Origin: Salibacteraceae bacterium
GTDB taxonomy: Bacteria > Bacteroidota > Bacteroidia > Flavobacteriales_G > Salibacteraceae
Direction of reading: 5' to 3'
Assembly: GCA_018401875.1 (NCBI GenBank)
Contig: JAGYJZ010000013.1
Coordinates: forward strand, 1 to 64,000
DNA length: 64,000 bases
A model generated the notes under the pieces. The model saw nothing but the letters and a program-made list of their open reading frames with translations. It searched no databases and was not told the DNA's origin. Of this stretch, positions 17,096 through 28,200 are shown one piece after another (within the stretch, counting starts at the first letter, position 1; every line of letters begins with the position of its first letter). Position numbers and translations under genes: made by a program.

Positions 17096-17590
17096 TTACA
17101 AATCGAGCAATCCTTCAGGTAAATCTAAGTGGAGGAGTTTTTTCTTTTCATCAAACCCAACGATGAATTCTTCCACGAGCGGAATCATAAATTCATCTTC
17201 ACCGTCTTCGAGCACAATGATCAGTTGCATATTGTTTTCGATCACCTCTACCACTAATCCAATCTTCTTGTCTTCCGCATCAAATACAGTGAACCCTTCC
17301 CAATCGATGGTTTGACTTTTCGGTAATTTGGCTTCTTCTTGAAACACCTTCACGCCACGCAAGGCATTGGCCGCTTCAATGGAATCGATTCCGATCAAAT
17401 CAGCTTTGAACCTGCCATTCGACAGGCGACTTACCTCTTCGACTTTGTAGGGTACTTTCGAAGAAAACTGTTCGAGGTAGACGCTCGAAAATCCCAGCAC
17501 AACACCTGCGTACAAATCTTCGATGTACAATACCAATTGTCCATTTAACCCGTGAGGTTTTACTACTGCTCCAATTTCTATAAAATTCAT
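17096..17590 (-). CDS. rimM: ribosome maturation factor RimM
   Basis: 164 residues. RimM binds S19 and assists maturation of the 30S head. The N-terminus IEIGAVVKPHGLNGQLVL is the family signature, followed by a PRC-barrel domain (IDWEGFTVFDAEDKKIGLVV). It follows rpsP on the minus strand, a conserved arrangement. Confidence 0.92.
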   Translation of the reverse strand: MNFIEIGAVVKPHGLNGQLVLYIEDLYAGVVLGFSSVYLEQFSSKVPYKVEEVSRLSNGRFKADLIGIDSIEAANALRGVKVFQEEAKLPKSQTIDWEGFTVFDAEDKKIGLVVEVIENNMQLIIVLEDGEDEFMIPLVEEFIVGFDEKKKLLHLDLPEGLLDL

Positions 17591-17595
17591 CTCAT

Positions 17596-17625
17596 AAAAA
17601 AACCCTGACGAATATGCCAGGGTTT
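17596..17625 (-). terminator. hairpin with T-run between rpsP and rimM
   Basis: On the minus strand AAACCCTG and CAGGGTTT (17618-17625 with 17596-17607) form a stem followed by a run of seven T, 6 bp before the rimM start. It could terminate or attenuate transcription so that rpsP is made in excess over rimM. Confidence 0.7.
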
Positions 17626-17647
17626 CGATGTATTTATTCAGATTAAC

Positions 17648-18334
17648 TTAATCTTTCTTTTCTTCTTCTTTCGCTTCTTCAGCGGCAGGAGCTACCTCTG
17701 TTGTTTCAGCTTCTGAAATTGCTTCTTCTTTCGGAGAAACTATAGCTTCAGGTGCAGCTTCTTCAATTACTTCCTCTACTTTTTCAACAACTGCTTCCGC
17801 AGTTTCGGCTACCACTTCAGCTGCTGCTTCAACAGCGTCAGCAGCTTCTTCCAATACTTCTTCTGTGGCATTGGCTGCTTCTTCTGCCGCTGCTTGAGCG
17901 GAAAGACGTGCATCGTTTACGGCTTTCTCAGCAGCAAGTGCGGCCTTCTTAGCGTCTTCTTTGGCTTTGGTCAAACGGCCTTTCTTAGAGTCAATCAATG
18001 CTGATTTATCTTCTAACCACTTGCTAAATTTAGCCTCAACTTGCTCTTCAGTTAAAGCACCTTTTGCTATACCGCGAATAAGGTGATCCTTCATCATTAC
18101 ACCTTGATACTTCAAAATTGCACGCGCGGTATCAGATGGCTCAGCGCCTTTCTGAACCCAAGCTAAACTTCTGTCGAAATCTAGATCTATGGTTGCTGGA
18201 TTTGTGTTTGGATTGTAAACTCCGAGCTTCTCGATGAAACGTCCGTCTCTCTTTGCTCTTGAATCTGCTACTACGATGTGAAAAAATGGTTTTCCTTTTT
18301 TACCGTGACGTTGTAGTCTTATGCGTGTTGCCAT
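17648..18334 (-). CDS. rpsP: 30S ribosomal protein S16 with long C-terminal extension
   Basis: 228 residues; the S16 core (MATRIRLQRHGKKGKPFFHI, to about residue 80) is standard. A Lys-rich linker follows (about 108-140), then a low-complexity tail of Ala, Glu and Val to the end, with KEEEKKD as terminus. E. coli S16 has 82 residues; Bacteroidota S16 often carries an extension, but this one is large. The tail is probably unstructured and at the ribosome surface (inference). Confidence 0.95.
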   Translation of the reverse strand: MATRIRLQRHGKKGKPFFHIVVADSRAKRDGRFIEKLGVYNPNTNPATIDLDFDRSLAWVQKGAEPSDTARAILKYQGVMMKDHLIRGIAKGALTEEQVEAKFSKWLEDKSALIDSKKGRLTKAKEDAKKAALAAEKAVNDARLSAQAAAEEAANATEEVLEEAADAVEAAAEVVAETAEAVVEKVEEVIEEAAPEAIVSPKEEAISEAETTEVAPAAEEAKEEEKKD

Positions 18335-18606
18335 CTATTTTTAATTTTAATCTTTTCGTTGCGAAAACTGGTCGACTAATGCGGGTGCAAATATGCGACT
18401 ATTCTTTCACGCAAAACACATTTCAAACAAATTTCTTTTATCTACGGCATCGTGTGAGTTTAATAGGCCATTCATCTATATTATTTCGTAGTTCATCTAT
18501 ATTTATTTCTACATGAACCAACCCTCGCACTACTTAATGCGTTCTATGCAATACTTTCGGTCCTTTTTCATCAACAACCGATTGTTAACCTAAACCTACT
18601 GTATTT

Positions 18607-21600
18607 ATGAGAGTATTTTCTTCTCTTTTCAACGCACTCACCCTATCAATTATTTTTTCCACGCTAGCGCTGCAATCAAAGGCTCAGTGCACTCAAACCA
18701 TTACAAACTTTCCATTCACAGAGAGTTTTGAGAATGGATTCGGGACGCTTTGGTCGGGTAACATAACCACTGGCGGAACACCGGGTTGGCAGCTGACTAC
18801 GAACGGCACACCCTCTGGTGGCACAGGTCCTACGAGCGCTCAAAACGGCAGTTTTTATGCCTTCACAGAGGTTTCTGGTGGAGCCAATGGTGCAACCTAC
18901 AATTTGATCAGCCCTTGTTTTGCTTTTCCAGCAAACTCAGCTCCGTACATCCGTTTTTACAACCACATGCTTTCAAGCAACGGTGTAACGAGTATGGGAT
19001 ATTTGTATTTTGAAGTAAATACCAACCCAGGCGGAGCTGCGAACTGGATTACTCTTTTTGCCGATTCAGGAAGCAATGGAGTTGTTTGGATTGAGCACTT
19101 TGTTGACCTTTCAGCATATGCTGGACAAACCGTTCAAACAAGGTTTAGGGGCGTTCGTGGAAATAATTGGGATGGCGACCGAGCAATAGACAATATTTTG
19201 GTAAGTACAGGTGTTGAAGCCACCGATGGTTATTGCACGATTGGAACGCACGGCTCTGCTACTGCTTCTGCCATATTTGGAACAGGACCTTACACATACA
19301 GTTGGTCTACTGGAGCAACCACACAGACCGTTAATAATCTCGCAACAGGCAGTTATACGGTTACGATCACAGACGCCACAGCTTCTTCTAACACAGTAAG
19401 CTTTTCAATCGGGGCTGGCACTGTGCCCGTTATTCCTGCGTCCAATTACACTGAAGGTTGGGAAACGGGCATTGGCGATTGGTTTAACGAGACCATTAAT
19501 GACGATTTTGACTGGACAATAACCTCGGGAAATACACCCACAGGTCCGACAGGTCCAATTGGCGCAAGCCAAGGTTCTAATTACATTTTTACTGAAGCAT
19601 CCTTTCTGCCAGCTTTTAGCGAAGCCATATTAAACAGCCCTTGTTTTGACGTGGATGGCAGTGAATTGCCATACCTCGTATTCGACTATAACATGCGCGT
19701 TCAAGGTTTTGGAGGCACTGCAGGTGATATGGGAATCCTTTGGTTGGTCGCAGATGTCACGCCACAAACACTTGGTGACGGAGACACCATTTGGACACAA
19801 ATTGGTGCCAGTGGTAATAATTGGCTCACTGATTCAGTGGATCTTTCGGCCTATGACGGAGAGCACGTAACCTTGCGTTTTATTGGCCAGTTGAGCAACG
19901 GAATCGTGCAGTATGGTGATAGAGCTGTTGACAACCTGCGCATTAAAAGTGGTGTTCAAATTATTGACGCTTGTGCCGGCACAAATACGGGAAGCATAAC
20001 ACTTGACCCACAATTTGGCAGCGGCCCATACACTTACGCATGGAGCAACGGGTCGAGCAGTAACCCACTTGGCAGCTTGAACGCAGGCTCATACACAGTG
20101 ACCATTACAAATTCAGTTGGAGCTATTCAAACTCACACGTATACGATAGGCACGGTAACAATTCCAACCCCTACTGGACTGAACGCATCGTTGGGAAGTT
20201 TTTGCGAGAACAATTTACAGAGCACTACACTTTCAATCAATTATGTACCTGGGGATGCCATCTTCAATGGCACCTCGCCAATTTCTAATGACTTGGGCCC
20301 AAATAACACTGTTGGAGCACCTGTCAATTATTCCATAAGTTCTACGCCACCATTTGCTACTGGGTCAGGAACGATCACGCTTTTCTATCGCGGTGACATT
20401 GAAGCTCCTGGAGAATACGTCAACTTATTCTCAGAAAACGCAGTATTTATTGGTATTGCGAACGTTCCTGCCACGCAATGCAATGCAAATTTCGTTCAAG
20501 AATCCTTCTCCGTACCGGTTGATTCCATCAACACATGGGCTGGAAATAACTCCATAGATTTCGTTGGCTCACCTTTTGGCATGACGCGCTACTGTGGGTC
20601 GGGTCCAAACAGATTTAGTCAAGAAGGTCGAGTTTCAATCACGTATCCCTACTCTACCAATATTCCTTACTGGTTCGAGAATTCTTGCGATAACGTTATC
20701 GCCAATGCGGTGGACAGTGGATTCATTGTCACTCTTACGCCTTCCGCAACAACAACCTATTACGTTCGATATTACAACACTACCTGCCAGACGTGGGGAG
20801 CCTGCGAAAGCATTACCATTACGGTTAATCCTAAGCCTAACATTTCTATCACTCCACCCAACCCATCGTATTGCAGCACACCAATTGCTTTAACTGCAAG
20901 TGGAGCAATTACATACGCTTGGTCTCCAGGAGCAGGATTAAACAACAGCACGGGAGCAACCGTTTTGGCGAGTCCATCTTCTACAACCAATTACCAAGTC
21001 ATTGGAACAGACGCCAACACCTGTTCTGACACAACAAACATCACGGTTACCGTAACTACAGGTCCATCCGTTTCAATAAACTCAACCAACCCAGCATGCA
21101 ACGGTGGAACCACGGGAACCGCTACAGCTATTGCAAGTGGCGGAACAGGAACTTACACCTACTTATGGTCAAACGGTGCGACATCAAACTCAATTTCTGG
21201 TTTATCAGCCGGCACTTACTCAGTGACTGTTAATGACGGATCTACTTGTACTGCTACACAATCGGTGGTTATTTCAGACCCTGCCCCATTATCTGTAAAT
21301 ATAGCTGGAAACAACATTGGATGCTCAGGTTTCAATTCAGGAAGCGCCTTTGCATTTGTTACAGGAGGAACACCAACCTACTCGTATTTATGGTCAAGCG
21401 GCTCCACATTTAACACAGCATTTGGATTAGCAGCGGGCGTTTACACGGTAACGGTAACAGACGCCAATGGATGCACGGGCACCCAATCGGTGACCATCAC
21501 CCAGCCAGCATCGCCTCTCACCTCTTCGATCACTGCTTCATCCAATGTGAATTGTTTTGGTGGAAATGATGGTTCAGCCACAGCCTCTGGCGCAGGCGGA

Positions 21601-22713
21601 ACTCCCGCATATTCATACGCCTGGAGTAATGGCGCCAATACAGCTACAGCATCCAATCTAACCGCAGGTACATACATATGCACCGTATCAGATATTAACG
21701 GCTGCGTTTCTGTAGCAATTGCCACGATCACCCAACCAGCCACAGCTGTATCTGTTTTAATAACGGGCTCAACCAATGTTACCTGTAACGGTGGCAATGA
21801 CGGTTCAGCCACAGCCTCTGGCAGTGGTGGAACTGGTGCCATTACATACGCTTGGTCCAACGGGTCAACCACGGCTACTGCAACCGGCTTAACCGCAGGC
21901 TCATATACTGTTACCGCAACAGATGCAAACAGTTGTACGGATATTGAAACGGTTACGATTTCAGAACCGCCAGCGGTAACTGCATCATTTACAACGGTGA
22001 ATGTTTCTTGTTTTGGTGGAACTGACGGCTCAACCGCAGCTGTAGGGTCAGGTGGAAATGGCGGTGCGTACACCTTTTTATGGAGCACTGGCGCAACAAC
22101 ATCATCAATCACAGGACTTGCAGCTGGGTCGTACTCCGTTACAATCACTGATAATTCAGGTTGTACAGGAGTGGAAACACAGATCGTCACAGAACCGGCC
22201 GTTCTCACTGCTTCCATAGCACTTGGAAACAACGTATCGTGTAACGGTGGCAACGATGGTTCGGCTACTGCTTCTGCAACCGGTGGTTCTACGGCCTACT
22301 CCTTCGCTTGGTCGAACGGATCTACTACTGCAACCGCAACAGGCCTCGCTGCTGGAACATACACCGTGACAGTTACCGATGCTAACCTTTGTACAGATAC
22401 TGAAACCATCACCATCACTGAGCCTACACCAGTGGTTGCTGCAACTACACTCAATAACAACGTTTCATGCTTTGGTGGTAACGATGGCTCTGCCACGGCT
22501 TCGGCCTCGGGCGGAACTGGTCCTTACACTTTCGCATGGTCGAACGGTGGAACAACGGCAACCGTTTCTAACCTCACTGCTGGAACATTTACCGTGACTG
22601 CTACCGATGCCAACGGTTGTACCAATACAGAAACAATAACGATCACTCAACCTGCTACTGCAGTAACTGCTTCTATCACTTGGAAACAACGTGTCTTGTG
22701 CCAGTGGAAATGA
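18607..22713 (+). CDS. giant T9SS adhesin with SprB repeats, N-terminal part
   Basis: 1368 codons intact before the frame is lost near 22.7 kb. Order: signal peptide (1-27, ending SKAQ); two jelly-roll (MAM-like) modules at about 30-200 and 285-450, each followed by an SprB-like unit; Ig-like regions; then at least seven SprB repeats of about 76 residues from residue 818 on. The repeat core is CNGGNDGSATASxxGG, YxWSNG, [17 protein letters not shown], TITEP. SprB repeats occur in the mobile surface adhesin of gliding Flavobacterium; similar proteins are large cell-surface adhesins exported by T9SS. The remaining repeats and a sorting domain follow out of frame to 31.4 kb. Confidence 0.85.
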   Translation: MRVFSSLFNALTLSIIFSTLALQSKAQCTQTITNFPFTESFENGFGTLWSGNITTGGTPGWQLTTNGTPSGGTGPTSAQNGSFYAFTEVSGGANGATYNLISPCFAFPANSAPYIRFYNHMLSSNGVTSMGYLYFEVNTNPGGAANWITLFADSGSNGVVWIEHFVDLSAYAGQTVQTRFRGVRGNNWDGDRAIDNILVSTGVEATDGYCTIGTHGSATASAIFGTGPYTYSWSTGATTQTVNNLATGSYTVTITDATASSNTVSFSIGAGTVPVIPASNYTEGWETGIGDWFNETINDDFDWTITSGNTPTGPTGPIGASQGSNYIFTEASFLPAFSEAILNSPCFDVDGSELPYLVFDYNMRVQGFGGTAGDMGILWLVADVTPQTLGDGDTIWTQIGASGNNWLTDSVDLSAYDGEHVTLRFIGQLSNGIVQYGDRAVDNLRIKSGVQIIDACAGTNTGSITLDPQFGSGPYTYAWSNGSSSNPLGSLNAGSYTVTITNSVGAIQTHTYTIGTVTIPTPTGLNASLGSFCENNLQSTTLSINYVPGDAIFNGTSPISNDLGPNNTVGAPVNYSISSTPPFATGSGTITLFYRGDIEAPGEYVNLFSENAVFIGIANVPATQCNANFVQESFSVPVDSINTWAGNNSIDFVGSPFGMTRYCGSGPNRFSQEGRVSITYPYSTNIPYWFENSCDNVIANAVDSGFIVTLTPSATTTYYVRYYNTTCQTWGACESITITVNPKPNISITPPNPSYCSTPIALTASGAITYAWSPGAGLNNSTGATVLASPSSTTNYQVIGTDANTCSDTTNITVTVTTGPSVSINSTNPACNGGTTGTATAIASGGTGTYTYLWSNGATSNSISGLSAGTYSVTVNDGSTCTATQSVVISDPAPLSVNIAGNNIGCSGFNSGSAFAFVTGGTPTYSYLWSSGSTFNTAFGLAAGVYTVTVTDANGCTGTQSVTITQPASPLTSSITASSNVNCFGGNDGSATASGAGGTPAYSYAWSNGANTATASNLTAGTYICTVSDINGCVSVAIATITQPATAVSVLITGSTNVTCNGGNDGSATASGSGGTGAITYAWSNGSTTATATGLTAGSYTVTATDANSCTDIETVTISEPPAVTASFTTVNVSCFGGTDGSTAAVGSGGNGGAYTFLWSTGATTSSITGLAAGSYSVTITDNSGCTGVETQIVTEPAVLTASIALGNNVSCNGGNDGSATASATGGSTAYSFAWSNGSTTATATGLAAGTYTVTVTDANLCTDTETITITEPTPVVAATTLNNNVSCFGGNDGSATASASGGTGPYTFAWSNGGTTATVSNLTAGTFTVTATDANGCTNTETITITQPATAVTASITWKQRVLCQWK

Positions 22714-25200
22714 CGGTTCAGCTACCGCTTCTGCTTCCGGGCGGAACAGCTCCTTACGCAGCCTTCGCGTGGTCGAATGGTGCTACTACTGCTATCGTGA
22801 CTGGTCTTGCTGCTGGAACATACACTGTGACTGCTACTGACGCAAATCTTTGTACCGATACGGAAACCATCACTATTGCGCAACCTGCTGCGTTGGTCGC
22901 TGCGATCACACTTGGAAACAACGTATCATGTAACGGTGGCAACGATGGGTCAGCTACTGCTTCTGCCACAGGCGGAACTACAGCTTACTCCTTCGCTTGG
23001 TCGAACGGTGCTGCAACAGCAACAGCAACTGGACTCGCGGTTGGATCTTACACCGTAACGATTACTGACGCTAACCTTTGTACCGATACGGAAACCATCA
23101 TTATTACCGAGCCTGCTGCTTTAGTCGCTTCAATCGCGCTCGGATCGAACGTATCGTGTAACGGTGGCAACGATGGTTCGGCTACTGCTTCTACTCCCCT
23201 GGTGGAACTACGACCTACTCTTTCGCTTGATTGGGATGAATCTTCTTCTGAATCACTGGACTGGCAGCTGGAACATACACCGTAACAGTAACCGATGCTA
23301 ACCTTTGTACTGACATTGAATCCATCACCATCATTGAGCCAACGCTTGTTGTTACTGCAACTGCACTCAATAACAACGTTTCGTGTTTTGGTGGAAATGA
23401 CGGTTCTGCAACGGCTTCGGCCTCGGGCGGAACTGGTCCTTACACTTTCGCATGGTCGAACGGTGGAACAACGGCAACCGTTTCTAACCTCACTGCTGGA
23501 ACATTTACCGTGACTGCTACCGATGCCAACGGTTGTACCAATACAGAAACAATAACGATCACTCAACCTGCAACTGCAGTGACTGCTGCCATCGCACTTG
23601 GAAACAACGTGTCTTGTGCCGCTGGAAATGACGGTTCGGCTACCGCTATGCTTCGGGCGGAACAGCTCCTTACACCTTCGCGTGGTCGAATGGTGCTACT
23701 ACTGCTATCGTGACTGGTCTTGCTGCTGGAACATACACTGTGACTGCTACTGACGCAAATCTTTGTACCGATACGGAAACCATCACTATTGCGCAACCTG
23801 CTGCGTTGGTCGCTGCGATCACACTTGGAAACAACGTATCATGTAACGGTGGCAACGATGGGTCAGCTACTGCTTCTGCCACAGGCGGAACTACAGCTTA
23901 CTCCTTCGCTTGGTCGAACGGTGCTGCAACAGCAACAGCAACTGGACTCGCGGTTGGATCTTACACCGTAACGATTACTGACGCTAACCTTTGTACCGAT
24001 ACGGAAACCATCACCATTACCGAGCCTGCTGCTTTAGTCGCTTCAATCGCGCTCGGATCGAACGTATCGTGTAACGGTGGCAACGATGGTTCGGCTACTG
24101 CTTCTGCCACTGGTGGAACTACGGCCTACTCTTTCGCTTGGTCGAATGGAGCTACAACTGCCTCAATCACTGGACTGGCAGCTGGAACATACACCGTAAC
24201 AGTAACCGATGCTAACCTTTGTACTGACATTGAATCCATCACCATCATTGAGCCAACGCTTGTTGTTACTGCAACTGCACTCAATAACAACGTTTCGTGT
24301 TTTGGTGGAAATGACGGTTCTGCAACGGCTTCGGCCTCGGGCGGAACTGGTCCTTACACTTTCGCATGGTCGAACGGTGGAACAACGGCAACGGTTACTA
24401 ACCTCACTACTGGAACATTTACCGTGACTGCAACTGACGCAAACGGTTGTACCGATACTGAAACAATAACGATCACTCAACCTGCAACTGCAGTGACTGC
24501 TGCCATCGCACTTGGAAACAACGTGTCTTGTGCCGCTGGAAATGACGGTGCTGCTACCGCTTCTGCCACAGGTGGAACTGGTCCTTACACCTTCGCGTGG
24601 TCGAACGGTGCTACTACTGCTATCGTGACTGTGGTCTTGCTGCTGGAACATACACTGTGGGCTGCGTGGCTGACGCAAATCTTTGTACCGATACGGAAAC
24701 CATCACTATTGCGCAACCTGCTGCGTTGGTCGCTGCGATCACACTTGGAAACAACGTATCATGTAACGGTGGCAACGATGGGTCAGCTACTGCTTCTGCC
24801 ACAGGCGGAACTACAGCTTACTCCTTCGCTTGGTCGAACGGTGCTGCAACAGCAACAGCAACTGGACTCGCGGTTGGATCTTACACTTCTGCCATCTACC
24901 GCGAAAGCGATTACTGACGCTAACCTTTGTACCGATACGGAAACCATCATTATTACCGAGCCTGCTGCTTTAGTCGCTTCAATCGCGCTCGGATCGAACG
25001 TATCGTGTAACGGTGGCAACGATGGTTCGGCTACTGCTTCTGCCACTGGTGGAACTACGGCTTATTCCTTCGCATGGTCGAACGGAGCTGCTACTGCCTC
25101 AATCACTGGATTATCGGCTGGAACGTATACAGTAACCGTTACGGACGCTAACCTTTGCACTGATACCGAGTCAATCACCATCACAGAACCAACGCCTGTT
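22200..25200 (+). repeat. higher-order tandem repeat (about 912 bp, four SprB units)
   Basis: The stretch around ATGTAACGGTGGCAACGATG recurs at 22928, 23841 and 24761, spacings of 913 and 920 bp, against 912 expected for four 228-bp SprB units. Copies are nearly identical over hundreds of bases, so the blocks were duplicated recently or homogenised. Confidence 0.7.
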
Positions 25201-28200
25201 GTTGCTATAACCGCATCGACTAACATTTCATGTTTTGGTTTATTTGATGGCTCTACCATTCAAAGTGGTTCCTGGCGGAACCGCCCTACACCTATGCATG
25301 GGTTCAGGGAGCTAATACTGCCATCGCAACAGGACTCGGAGCTGGCATTTACCGTTTCTGTGACGGACATAAATGGTTGTGTGGATATTATGAACGGTAT
25401 GTGCATCATATTTAACATTAGCGGTTTGCTTCTACAATTTTAAACAACAACGTTTCTTGCAACAGGAGGTAATGACGGTTCAGCTACAGTATACGGAACT
25501 GAGCACTGCGCACCGTATTCGTTTCCATATTGGTAAAATTGATACTAAAGCCATTTAACGGTCATCAACCTTTCGGCTGGAACCCACATCGCAGCGGTAA
25601 CCGATGCGAATGGATGTGCTGCCACAAACAGCATCACAATTAGTGAACCAACTACCGCCTTCTCGCTTCATCCGGCATGACAACACAAGTTTGCTTCACG
25701 TGCTGCGTGGCGGAAGCTGGATGGATTCGAACACAGACTTCGCGCAAACAGGTGGAACAACACCTTATACTTACCTTGGTCAACGGTACCCACAACAGCC
25801 CTCGCCACAATGCTGGCGGAAGCTACGTGGTTGTGCCGGACGGATTATTGGCGACCAGTTGTTTTGACACGTCAACAGATGGAAGGTGATCCGCAGACAG
25901 AAAAACAATTGGGCGGGCCTTCATATGTCAACGTACTTTGTTTGGAGCTTCCAACGGAACAGCGGCAGTAGTTGCAGCTGGCGGAACATCACCTTACACG
26001 TATCTATGGTCAACGGGAAATACATTAAGCACAGCCACAAATATGAATTATGGCACATACGGTGTAACCGTTACTGACGCCAATGGATGCCTGGAAACAG
26101 CATCCCAGTGAACATCACCAGCCTGCTCAATTGGTCGCAACAGCAGTAGTTATTAGCAATGTTTATGCAACGCAGGCGCTAACGGACAAACAGAAGCGTG
26201 ACTGCAGTTGGTGGAACCTGCATACAATATTATGGTCGAATGGAGCTACTGGTAATACAGCGGTGGCCTCAGCGCGGGAGCCTACACTGTAACGGTGACT
26301 GACTTTAACATGGATGGCGCTTGCTTCAACAATTACCGACGATTACTGAGCCTACTCTCGTTTTACTTACAAGCACACTCGGAAACAACGTATCGTGCTT
26401 TGGTGGGAATGATGGCTCGGCCAGTGTGAACGCTACCGGTGGAACTTCACCGTACACGTATCACTATGGTCGAATGGTGCCACAGCAGCGAGCCAATCAA
26501 CACTAATTGCAGGCACCACCGATTACCGCACGACCGGTGAAGTGGTTTGGGAACCCGCAACGTATTATTCCATTTCAAACCTGCATTGTTAGTTGCAGCG
26601 ACCGCTGTGACAACAGATATTTCGTGCAACGGTGGAAATGACAGTTCAGCTGCCGCACTTGGAATTGGCGGAACAGCACCTTACACCTATGCTTGGTCAA
26701 ATGGAGCTTAACTACTTCATCCATCACTGGACTAAGCGCTGGAACCTTACGGTAACTATAACTGATGCGAATGGATGTACTGACGAATGAACCTGTTACA
26801 ATTACAGAACCAACAACACTCATCGCGGCAACTGCATTTGATCCAACAATGTATCGTGCAACAGTGGAAACGATGAAAACCAGTTACTGCAGGCAGCCTG
26901 GGTGGAACTGACACCTTACACCTATGCTTGGTCGAATGGCGCAACGGCAGCTTCTTGCTGGATTGGCCATCGGAACGTATACCGTCACCGTGACCGACTT
27001 CAACAGCTGCACCGACACTGCGAGCATTACGATTACCCAACCAACAACATTGGTTGCCAGGTGCATCATCACTCGACAATGCATTGTGTAGTGGAAGCAG
27101 CTCCGGTTCAGCCTTCGCCTCGGGTGTTGAACAGCTCGCTAGCTCTATTCATGGAACAATGGAACAACCGATACCGCGTTTAGCCTTGCCGCTGGAACCT
27201 ACCAGAAGTGACCATCCCACTGACGCCAACGGCTGTTTTGACAGTGCTTCAGTAACCATCTTCGAACCAAGCGCGGTTTTAGCCAAGCCAACTTGATTGC
27301 TGCAAATGCATTGCAATGGCGGTGCATCGGTTCAGCGAAGCTGATCAAACAGGTGGAACAGCTCCTTACACGTATGCGTGGAGCACAGGCAGCACCACCG
27401 ATACCATCGCCAACCTCCTGGCTGGCATGTATTTCCTTACCGTAACCGATGACAACGGTTGTACGGGAATTGACAGCGGCGTAGAAATTACCGAGCCTGC
27501 TGTTGACCATGAAGGCGTTGACAGCACCGCCGATGCATCGTGCAACGAAATGACGGAGCCATTGCAACAACTAAGCCTGGGCGAACTGCACCTTACACAC
27601 CCCTATCTATGGTCGAACGGAGCACTTACAGCCAACATTTCTGGATTGACAGCTGGTTCGTATACCATTACCGTTACTGACGCCAATGGATGTACAACCG
27701 CGATCAACCCGATTGTGCAACAGCCAGCAGTACTCACAAGTTCGATCTTCATTTCAGAACATTGAGTTGTAATGGTGGAAACGATGGATATGCCATTGCC
27801 AACGAGCGGAGGCACTTCGCCTTACGCCTATGCGCCTGGAACACAGGCACAGCCATTGATCAACGGGTGGATTGATCATCGGGTCGTACATTAACCATCA
27901 CAGACGACAACGGATGTGTGGTCATTGACACAGCAACGATTGCTGAACCAACTCCATTGGTTGCCAGCATTGTTTTTCTACAGACTCAGTAAGCTGCGCC
28001 CAGGAGACTCAACAGGTGCTGCCGTTGCCGGATGATTCTGGGCGGATACCTTATCATCTACAAGCTAAGACCAAAATATAAAATGACATTCAAGCAAAGA
28101 CGGATTTAATAACGTTGTTGGTTGGTTTCACACCAGTGAACAATTACGGATGCCAACGGATGTGTGGATCACGGCTACCGCGGTGATTCATGAATACCCA

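Noticed and set aside
21441-22253. Long minus-strand open frame (270 codons) opposite the adhesin
   Set aside because: It is the mirror of the repeat coding frame; its sequence is itself repetitive and other minus frames of the same kind occur in every repeat block.
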